From assembly GCA_964462125.1 (NCBI GenBank), contig CAYWXT010000168.1, positions 1 through 12,558 of the forward strand: DNA of 12,558 bases, read 5' to 3'. The notes under the pieces are model-generated. The model searched no databases and was not told the origin of the DNA. It saw only the letters and a program-made list of their open reading frames with translations. Made by a program: the position numbers and the translations under genes. Of the stretch, positions 6,909 through 12,558 are shown in pieces (the first letter of the stretch is position 1; every line of letters starts with the position of its first letter). The DNA comes from JAWLFY01 sp964462125 (GTDB lineage Bacteria > Planctomycetota > Planctomycetia > Pirellulales > Pirellulaceae).

Positions 6909-8261
6909 ATGTTGAGCCCCGACGTATCGCGCCTCGATATGGATTTGGACGGTCCGGTCGAGATCGCCCGTCGCTATCGCCAGGTCCGTGACTTGAGTCG
7001 TCAGCTATGCGATACGTTGACGGCGGAAGACTGCTGTATCCAATCGATGCCCGATGCAAGTCCGATTCGTTGGCACTTGGCCCATACGACTTGGTTTTTC
7101 GAAACGTTCGTGCTCGCTGAGCGGCCCGGCTATCAATGTTACGACCCCCAGTTCGCCAGTTTGTTCAACTCCTACTACAACGCGGTGGGAGATCCTTTTC
7201 CGCGTGCGCAGCGTGGATTGCTTTCCAGGCCGACGGTCGCCGAAGTCTGGCAATACCGCGAACATGTTGATGATGCGGTGATCTCCCGTTTGCACGACGT
7301 CCGTAGCGACGAATGGACGTCCGTTGAAGCGGTCGTCGAACTCGGCATCCAACATGAACAGCAACACCAGGAATTGATGCTGACGGATATCAAACATGCC
7401 TTCTCTTTGAACCCGTTGGCGCCTCCCTATCGCGAAACGGGATTTGCACGACAACACCCGCAGCCCGAAGAACTGCGATGGTGGGAGTGCACCGGAGGCA
7501 TTGTGAAGATCGGCCACGACGGCACCGATTTCGCTTATGACAACGAGCAACCACGGCACCGTGTCTTCCTGGAACCGTTCGCACTGGCCGACCGCTTGAT
7601 CACCGTCGGGGAGTACTTGGAGTTTGTGCAGGACGGGGGTTATCAGCGCCCCGAGCTCTGGTTATCGGAAGGTTGGGCAGCGGTTCAACATCACGGCTGG
7701 AGCGCGCCCCTGCATTGGCGTCGCGTCGATGGCCAATGGATGGAATTCACGCTCGCCGGAATGCAGCCGCTCGACCTCGCGCGCCCGGTGTGTCACGTCA
7801 GCTACTTCGAAGCGGATGCGTTGGCTCGGTGGCGCGGGGCTCGCCTGCCCAGCGAAGCGGAGTGGGAGGTTGCCGCCGACGCTTCAGCCGATCGCTGCAG
7901 TAGCCGGGGGTTTGTCGATCGTTTGCTACCGAGAGGGGCAGCGATTCATCCGACCGTCGCGCCCGAATGCTCGGGCGGATGCCGCTCATCGGTCGAGCCC
8001 GTGCACATCGAGCCCCGGCAGATGTTGGGTGATGTATGGGAATGGACCTCCAGCGCCTACGCGCCCTACCCTGGCTACCGGCCGCCGGACGGGGCCTTGG
8101 GGGAGTACAACGGCAAGTTCATGTGCAATCAGTACGTCCTCCGCGGCGGCTCCTGCGCCAGCTCCTCGGATCACCTGCGCGTGACCTACCGCAATTTCTT
8201 CCCCACCGCAGCGCGGTGGCAGTTTTCGGGGATCCGGTTGGCGCGTTCGACCATTGCTTAG
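6909..8261 (+). CDS. egtB: Iron-dependent ergothioneine sulfoxide synthase
   Basis: Uses O2 and a non-heme iron to join hercynine to a thiol, forming the C-S bond and sulfoxide of the ergothioneine precursor. The ATG at 6909 has GGAG at 6898-6901, seven bases upstream; the frame is open back to 6624, but that part lies inside egtD. In the 450-residue product, the N-terminal DinB-like helical domain supplies the three iron histidines: His59 (RWHLAHTTW) plus His149 and His153 (QHEQQHQELM). The C-terminal formylglycine-generating-enzyme-like domain (about 185-447) ends in MLGDVWEWTSSAY, GEYNGKFMCNQYVLRGGS and TYRNFF. Tyr89-Tyr90 in FNSYYNAVG match, from memory, the active-site tyrosine pair of the Chloracidobacterium thermophilum enzyme, which takes cysteine directly. 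The lack of egtA and egtC here agrees with that. The C-S lyase of the last step (EgtE) is not in the window. Confidence 0.95.
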   Translation: MLSPDVSRLDMDLDGPVEIARRYRQVRDLSRQLCDTLTAEDCCIQSMPDASPIRWHLAHTTWFFETFVLAERPGYQCYDPQFASLFNSYYNAVGDPFPRAQRGLLSRPTVAEVWQYREHVDDAVISRLHDVRSDEWTSVEAVVELGIQHEQQHQELMLTDIKHAFSLNPLAPPYRETGFARQHPQPEELRWWECTGGIVKIGHDGTDFAYDNEQPRHRVFLEPFALADRLITVGEYLEFVQDGGYQRPELWLSEGWAAVQHHGWSAPLHWRRVDGQWMEFTLAGMQPLDLARPVCHVSYFEADALARWRGARLPSEAEWEVAADASADRCSSRGFVDRLLPRGAAIHPTVAPECSGGCRSSVEPVHIEPRQMLGDVWEWTSSAYAPYPGYRPPDGALGEYNGKFMCNQYVLRGGSCASSSDHLRVTYRNFFPTAARWQFSGIRLARSTIA

Positions 8262-9208
8262 CTGTTGCTGTCCGGGACGCGGAGGATCAGTTTTCCACAC
8301 ACCCCACCGGCTTCCAACTGGCGATGCGCGGCGGCAGCGTCCTGCAACGCGAGCACCTGGTCGACCGAGACGGTCAGCTGACCGGCGGCGACCAGGCGTA
8401 CCAATTCTTCCAGGTTCGCCAAGCGGGGACGCACCACCACCACACGCCCCCGCTTGTTCAAAACCGTACTCGTGGCGCTCATCAGGAAGCCTTTGGCCGA
8501 CGGCTCGGTGGAGATGAAACGTCCACCCGGTGCCAAGATCTTGCACGCTGCCCCGTACGACAGCTTGCCCGCTACGTCGAAGACGATCTGCCACTTGCTG
8601 TCGAGCGTTGTGATGTCGGTGGTGCGGTAGTCGATGGTGTTGTCGGCTCCCAGCTTGCGGACGAAGTCGAGGTGCGGATCGCTCGCCACGCCCGTGACCT
8701 CCGCCCCGTAGGCCTTGGCGATCTGTACCGCGAGCGAACCGACGCCACCGCTGGCGCCATTGATCAGGACGGCATCGCCCTGCCTCAGCTCCACGCCGCC
8801 GCGCATGGCTTGAAGCACCGTGGAGCCGGCCAGCGGGAGTCCAGCCGCTGCAATGAAATCGAGCGCGTCGGAGATCACCACGACCGTCGACGCCGAGGTG
8901 ACGGCGAACTCCGCGTACCCGCCGCCGCGGACGTTGTCCAAGAAGGCGAGAACCCGATCCCCAGCGGAAAATCCCGCCTCCTCGTCTGCCTCCTCCACCC
9001 AACCGGCGACGTCAAATCCGGGAACCCGCGGGAAGCCCCCGGGCAACAGCCACCGCATGTCCCCCCGCCGCATCCGGTAGTCGATGGGATTGACCCCCGT
9101 TGCGGCGACTCGGATCAAGACCCGGTTCGCTGGCCGCGACGGCCTCGGCCGCTCCTCGACCGACAGCACCTCGGGCGGGCCGTAGTGGTGATAAGTGACG
9201 GCAAGCAT
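8258..9208 (-). CDS. Zinc-free MDR oxidoreductase (quinone reductase/zeta-crystallin type)
   Basis: Predicted cytosolic NADPH-dependent reductase of quinones, enones or similar substrates; the true substrate is unknown. The ATG at 9208 is preferred to 9241 because GAGGAG lies eight bases before it and MLAVTYHHYGPPEVL is the expected family N terminus. The 316-residue protein has the GroES-like domain (1-125) with GVNPIDYRMRRGD and PRVPGFDVAGWV. The Rossmann domain follows, with the nucleotide loop LINGASGGVGSLAVQIAKAYGA (148-169) and GADNTIDYR. The catalytic and structural zinc cysteines of alcohol dehydrogenases are absent. Its stop codon overlaps that of egtB tail to tail (four shared bases), leaving no room for a terminator between them. 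It is divergent from the metal operon, with about 160 bases between its start and that operon's -35 box. No functional link to either neighbour is evident. Confidence 0.92.
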   Translation of the reverse strand: MLAVTYHHYGPPEVLSVEERPRPSRPANRVLIRVAATGVNPIDYRMRRGDMRWLLPGGFPRVPGFDVAGWVEEADEEAGFSAGDRVLAFLDNVRGGGYAEFAVTSASTVVVISDALDFIAAAGLPLAGSTVLQAMRGGVELRQGDAVLINGASGGVGSLAVQIAKAYGAEVTGVASDPHLDFVRKLGADNTIDYRTTDITTLDSKWQIVFDVAGKLSYGAACKILAPGGRFISTEPSAKGFLMSATSTVLNKRGRVVVVRPRLANLEELVRLVAAGQLTVSVDQVLALQDAAAAHRQLEAGGVCGKLILRVPDSNS

Positions 9209-9366
9209 GCGGCGTCTCCTCAGTTTCGCTGGCGCCTTCAACCCGGAAACGTCATCCCGGCGCCCAAAACGAGGTGCACATGCCGTGCCTGGATCCGGTC
9301 CCCCTTCGGCGTCGAACAGATCGATCGCATCGCCGCTGGCACGAGGGGGCCAAAGCTAAATCGTCC

Positions 9367-9398
9367 TTGACTCCGTACCATGGTACGGGGATTAGAAT
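9367..9398 (+). promoter_or_regulatory. MerR-type promoter/operator resembling the mer operator
   Basis: TTGACT (-35, 9367-9372) is followed immediately by a perfect 16-base dyad, CCGTAC-CATG-GTACGG (9373-9388), and then by TAGAAT (-10, 9393-9398), giving a 20-base spacer (19 if TTAGAA is used). An overlong spacer filled by a dyad touching the -35 box is the hallmark of promoters that MerR-family activators untwist. The half-sites CCGTAC and GTACGG, the four-base centre and the TTGACT box are, from memory, the same as in the Tn501/Tn21 mer promoter (centre ATGA, -10 TAAGGT). A start near 9405 would give a short leader ahead of the metal operon. No merR gene lies in the window, so the regulator would act from elsewhere. 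Confidence 0.8.
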
Positions 9399-9457
9399 CG
9401 AATTGAGGATCGAGCCTGATTCTTCGCATGTGCAAACGGAGACCACTGGTGGAGCCA

Positions 9458-9922
9458 ATGCTGTTTTGGAAGGCGTTCTATCGCACGAGAGGTGCAGCAC
9501 CTGTTGTCCTGGTATCGGGCCTATTGATCTTCTCCGGTTGCAAACCGGCGGAGCGCACCACGGAGGCACCTGCTGACAACGTGACGGAAAAAGCATCGAT
9601 CGAATTCAGCGATGGAGACACACCGGCGGGAGAACTTTCGGAGGAGATGACCGGTGAGACGGTGAGCTTGGTCGGCGAGGTGGTGCAGCAGTGCCCCGCC
9701 AGCGGCTGCTGGTTCCGAGTGAAATCCGAAAGCGATGAAACGTTCATCAACCTGGTTCGCTCGGACATCCGCCTCTCAAGAGACCGTATCGGCCAGCGGG
9801 CGCGGATCAAGGGCAAAGTCACCAAGTGGGGATCGGAGTTGGCAGTGGAGGCAACGGACGTGGAGTTTGCCCCTTCCGGCACCGAGTCACCGCAAGGAAC
9901 GCTCGAGAAGAGGGACCGGTGA
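9458..9922 (+). CDS. OB-fold-like lipoprotein with CPASGCW motif, first gene of metal operon
   Basis: Predicted periplasmic lipoprotein. From ATG 9458 the 154-residue product has a basic n-region, a hydrophobic core (13-26) and the lipobox-like IFSG-Cys28. ATG 9428 in the same frame is possible but adds ten residues before an otherwise ideal signal; 9458 has GGAG three bases upstream, which is close. After an acidic linker (29-68), residues 70-138 look like a small beta-barrel: VSLVGEVVQQCPASGCWFRV, then INLVRSDI, IGQRARIKGKV and LAVEATDVEF. The layout resembles DUF4920-type OB-fold proteins, which carry a similar Cys...GCW motif. Cys79 and Cys84 could bind a soft metal or form a disulfide; that is inference. 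It is two bases ahead of, or overlapping, the CcdA-like gene. The position right behind the MerR-type promoter suggests a role in periplasmic metal handling. Confidence 0.8.
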   Translation: MLFWKAFYRTRGAAPVVLVSGLLIFSGCKPAERTTEAPADNVTEKASIEFSDGDTPAGELSEEMTGETVSLVGEVVQQCPASGCWFRVKSESDETFINLVRSDIRLSRDRIGQRARIKGKVTKWGSELAVEATDVEFAPSGTESPQGTLEKRDR

Positions 9923-9924
9923 CG

Positions 9925-10617
9925 ATGCTCGATCAGGTATACGACCGAATTTCGCACCTCGATGACATCTCGCCGCTGGCGTTCGTGCTGGCTGCGCTGG
10001 CAGGTCTACTCTTGGCACTCACGCCTACCGTGCTGGCCATGGTACCGGTGGTGATGGGCTACGTAGCGAGAGAGCCGGGGCTGACGCGGAAAACGGCTGC
10101 AGCGCGCAGCTTGGCCTTCGTCTTGGGGACGGCGACGACGTTTGGAGCGTACGGTTTTGTTTTCGGCTTGGCGGGAGCGATGCTGGCGAGGTTCTTTGGA
10201 GCCAACGGTTATTTGATCGCCGGCATCGTGTTGGTGGTTTTGGGATTGATGATGCTGGGAAAACTCCGTCTGCGAACTCCGGCGGTCGATGCCCCGGAGC
10301 GCCAGGTGAGCAGTCTGTACGGCGCCTACTTTCTCGGGCTGCCATTCGGGCTGGTGGGCTCAGCGTGTCCCTGCTCGATACCGGTGGTGTTGGCGATGCT
10401 TCTATATGCAGGGAGCATCGGCAGCGCATGGTTCGGCGCGGCGTTGCTGTTTGTCTTTGCCCTCGTCCGCGGACTACCGCTCCTATTGGCCGGTACCTTT
10501 ACCGGCGTGCTCAAGGAGATGAAGGGGCTGGCGCGCGTCCAGCCGCGGCTGGAAAAGGCGTCGGGCGCACTGCTTCTCTTACTCGGGGTGGGCTTTGTCA
10601 CCAGCCGGTTTCTTTGA
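9925..10617 (+). CDS. CcdA/DsbD-like six-helix membrane protein with Cys-Pro-Cys
   Basis: Inner-membrane protein of the CcdA/DsbD transmembrane superfamily, 230 residues with about six hydrophobic segments (17-46, 62-85, 95-112, 133-162, 168-192, 212-228). The helix-1 motif LTPTVLAMVP (32-41) corresponds to the superfamily LTPCVLPM, but its Cys is Thr35. The helix-4 motif is GSACPCSIPVVLAMLLYAGS (145-164). Cys150 is in the usual P-C-x-x-P position and Cys148 is extra, giving CPC. Normal CcdA carries electrons through a Cys pair shared by helices 1 and 4, which cannot form here, so metal transport or metal handling is a better guess. The ATG at 9925 follows the lipoprotein stop by two bases. 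GTG 9919, in frame and overlapping that stop as GTGA, has AGGG four bases upstream and is a real alternative. The ATPase follows 45 bases downstream. Confidence 0.88.
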   Translation: MLDQVYDRISHLDDISPLAFVLAALAGLLLALTPTVLAMVPVVMGYVAREPGLTRKTAAARSLAFVLGTATTFGAYGFVFGLAGAMLARFFGANGYLIAGIVLVVLGLMMLGKLRLRTPAVDAPERQVSSLYGAYFLGLPFGLVGSACPCSIPVVLAMLLYAGSIGSAWFGAALLFVFALVRGLPLLLAGTFTGVLKEMKGLARVQPRLEKASGALLLLLGVGFVTSRFL

Positions 10618-10662
10618 ACTCGAAAATACGAAATCAATTATCGACAACCCGAGGTTCCACCG

Positions 10663-12558
10663 ATGGCAACTGAAGTCAAATCGGATCCATTGACGGAAAA
10701 GTTACCGGAAAAGCAGCAGAATGGACGGCTGGTACAGATCAAGGCCAGCGGCATGATGTGCTCGTTCTGCACCATGTCGGTCGAAAAGGCGCTCGGACGG
10801 TTCGATGGCGTCGAGAACATCCAGGTGAACTTGGTTCATGGCGTGATCTTGGTGGATCGCGACCCGGTGAAAATCACCACCGAGCGGCTGGAACAGGCCG
10901 TCGAGAGTCTCGGCTACACGGTGGTCAGCACCGAGGCGCAGCAGTACGAGACGGACGAGGCGATCTTCAGCACCATCAAAGCGCGAGGTTTTCTTGCGCT
11001 GGGGTTGGCCGTTTTCAATCTGTTGCTGCATCCCTGGATCACCTCAGGCGTGCTCGTCCTGGCACTCCCGGCCCTGTTCTATCCCTTGATGAGCCTGGCG
11101 ATTTCGCTCGTGATTCTGTTGTGGGTCGGTTATCCGATCTTGCGAAAGACGCTGATGGCGCTGAACAATCGGGTGATCAATGCCAATGTGTTGCTTTCGG
11201 CCTCTGCCTGGGGTGCGTTTGCCATCGGCGTGGTCCATCTGGTGGCATTGTGGCAAGGAAATGTGGCCGCCGCTTCGGCGTGGCCCAACTTCTTCCCGAT
11301 TGCCGGCCTGCTGATGGCACTTCACCTGTTCTTCGGCTACTTCAAGCTCTCCACGCGAAAGACCGCGGCCGATGCGGTGCGCAAGCTCCTCTCGCTGCAG
11401 GCGCAGACTGCGACGGTCGTTCGCGGTGGCAAGGAGATCGAAGTGTCGGCCGATCAGGTCGCCCAGGGAGAAACCTTGGTTCTGCGGCCCGGTGAGCGTG
11501 TCCCGGTCGACGCGGAAGTGCTCGAAGGGACGTCGAGCCTCGACATGTCGACCGTCACCGGGGAGAGCGCGCCGGCCTATGTAGAACCGGGCAAGGAGGT
11601 GATCGGCGGAACCACGAACTTGGATGGATTCCTGACAGTCAAAGCGACTCGCGTCGGGGAGGAGACATTTTTGAACCAAGTCATCCGCCTGATGCGGCAA
11701 ATCGAAGAACGGAAGCCACCGGTGATGCTGCTGATGGATCGGCTGATGAATTATTACGGCCCGGTCGTGTTCATTGCGGCCGCGTTGGCCGGCCTCGGAT
11801 GGTTCGTGGGGCTGTCGATTACCGGAGCCGGAGTTGCCGCGGCGATTCCCGTGGCCATCTACATTGCGCTGACCACGGTCATCATGGGCTACCCGTGCGC
11901 GTTGGGAATCACCACGCCGATGGCGCTGGCAATCGGTGGGAATCGGGGTGTTGCTCGGGGACTGTTGGTGAAGGCCGGCGAGTTCTTCCAGGAACTGTCG
12001 GATGTCGACACGGTTGTGTTCGATAAGACCGGCACATTGACCTACGGCCGTCCGACGGTCAAAGAAGTGCGTGCATGGAGCATGGACGATCGGCAATTGC
12101 TTTTGCTGCTTCGCGCAGCCGAGCAGCCTTCGGAGCATCCGCTGGCGAAAGCCATCGTCAAATACGCAGAACTCAACGATGCTCCTGATTCTCCTCCGGC
12201 TGAGCAGTTCAAGGCGATCCCCGGCCAGGGTGTTTCCTGCCGAGTCGATGGCCAGGAGGTGGTGGTCGGGAAGAAAGCCTTTCTCGCGGAGCAGGGCGTC
12301 GACATCGCCCCGGCGGAACAGGCAGTCGACCTGGAAGTCGACAACACGGTTATTTATTTGGCTGCCGATGGGAAGCTGGTTGGAGCTGTCGCTCTGCAGG
12401 ACATGCCTCGCCGCGGAGCGCAGCACGTGATGCGCAAGTTTGATGAGCTGGGACTTCGCACGGCGATGCTGACCGGTGACAGTCGCCAAGTCGCGGAATC
12501 GATCGCCAGGCAGCTTGGAATCGATGACGTTTTCGCCGAGCTACTGCCTGGCGATAAG
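10663..12558 (+). CDS. Heavy-metal P1B-type ATPase with YPC motif (3' end outside window)
   Basis: ATP-driven soft-metal exporter of the inner membrane, truncated by the window edge after 632 codons. The ATG at 10663 has GAGG eight bases upstream. An HMA domain (22-90) carries GMMCSFC with Cys33 and Cys36, where GMTCxxC is usual. Four hydrophobic helices precede the actuator domain (about 110-126, 128-158, 172-197, 209-227). Actuator TGES is at 299-302. The helix-6 metal motif is GYPCALGITTPMALAIG, with Tyr410-Pro-Cys412 instead of CPC. The phosphorylation site is DKTGTLT (Asp454), SEHPLA is at 490-495, and the hinge TGDSRQ starts at 604. GDGxND and the last helices, which hold further metal ligands, lie beyond the edge. 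CopA- or ZntA-like specificity cannot be assigned from YPC alone. The operon context and promoter point to a thiophilic ion such as Hg(II) or Cu(I). Confidence 0.95.
   Translation, partial: MATEVKSDPLTEKLPEKQQNGRLVQIKASGMMCSFCTMSVEKALGRFDGVENIQVNLVHGVILVDRDPVKITTERLEQAVESLGYTVVSTEAQQYETDEAIFSTIKARGFLALGLAVFNLLLHPWITSGVLVLALPALFYPLMSLAISLVILLWVGYPILRKTLMALNNRVINANVLLSASAWGAFAIGVVHLVALWQGNVAAASAWPNFFPIAGLLMALHLFFGYFKLSTRKTAADAVRKLLSLQAQTATVVRGGKEIEVSADQVAQGETLVLRPGERVPVDAEVLEGTSSLDMSTVTGESAPAYVEPGKEVIGGTTNLDGFLTVKATRVGEETFLNQVIRLMRQIEERKPPVMLLMDRLMNYYGPVVFIAAALAGLGWFVGLSITGAGVAAAIPVAIYIALTTVIMGYPCALGITTPMALAIGGNRGVARGLLVKAGEFFQELSDVDTVVFDKTGTLTYGRPTVKEVRAWSMDDRQLLLLLRAAEQPSEHPLAKAIVKYAELNDAPDSPPAEQFKAIPGQGVSCRVDGQEVVVGKKAFLAEQGVDIAPAEQAVDLEVDNTVIYLAADGKLVGAVALQDMPRRGAQHVMRKFDELGLRTAMLTGDSRQVAESIARQLGIDDVFAELLPGDK

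Noticed and set aside
9238..9435. Minus-strand frame across the metal promoter as a divergent merR
   Set aside because: The translation lacks the helix-turn-helix and cysteines of MerR proteins and overlaps the promoter itself; the divergent gene here is the MDR oxidoreductase.
11044..12489. 481-codon open frame on the minus strand
   Set aside because: It is entirely antisense to the P-type ATPase, whose motifs are unmistakable. Its translation is rich in His, Arg and Gln, as is typical of shadow frames in GC-rich genes.
1..12558. CRISPR arrays, tRNA or rRNA genes, insertion sequences
   Set aside because: No regularly spaced repeats, no cloverleaf or rRNA-like stretches recognised by eye, and no transposase frames or terminal inverted repeats seen.

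Overview
The window reads as GC-rich bacterial chromosome, most likely from a planctomycete of the Pirellula/Rhodopirellula type. This rests on general gene content, strong G/C preference at third codon positions, scattered rather than clustered histidine genes, and a secreted protein of no recognisable family. The lineage is an inference; there is no rRNA or tRNA gene to anchor it.

Left part (1-4831): a secreted hypothetical protein on the minus strand is divergent from pgk (phosphoglycerate kinase) on the plus strand. pgk converges on a tightly overlapping minus-strand group miaA-hisE-hisG: tRNA dimethylallyltransferase followed by histidine-pathway steps 2 (HisE) and 1 (HisG). hisE starts inside the 3' end of miaA. 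hisG starts, apparently with TTG, inside the 3' end of hisE. This suggests one transcript with coupled translation.

Middle part (4832-9208): a GNAT acetyltransferase diverges from miaA across a short region holding a perfect 7-1-7 dyad next to a perfect TATAAT. After a 381-base gap comes egtD-egtB, the two core ergothioneine genes: histidine trimethylation, then iron-dependent sulfoxide formation. All key EgtD histidine-binding residues and the EgtB three-histidine iron site are present. EgtB carries a Tyr-Tyr pair like the cysteine-using EgtB type, and no egtA or egtC is present. egtB converges on, and overlaps by four bases, a zinc-free MDR oxidoreductase on the minus strand.

Right part (9367-12558, running off the edge): the most interesting region. 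A promoter with a TTGACT -35 box, a 19-20 base spacer and the perfect dyad CCGTAC-CATG-GTACGG has the layout and half-sites of the MerR operator of mercury-resistance (mer) operons. It drives three closely packed genes: an OB-fold-like lipoprotein with a CPASGCW motif, a CcdA/DsbD-like membrane protein, and a P1B metal ATPase. The CcdA-like protein has lost its helix-1 cysteine but carries a Cys-Pro-Cys. The ATPase has an N-terminal metal-binding domain and YPC in place of CPC. No merR, merA, merT or merP is present. I infer a MerR-controlled soft-metal (possibly Hg(II)) efflux system that does not rely on a locally encoded mercuric reductase.
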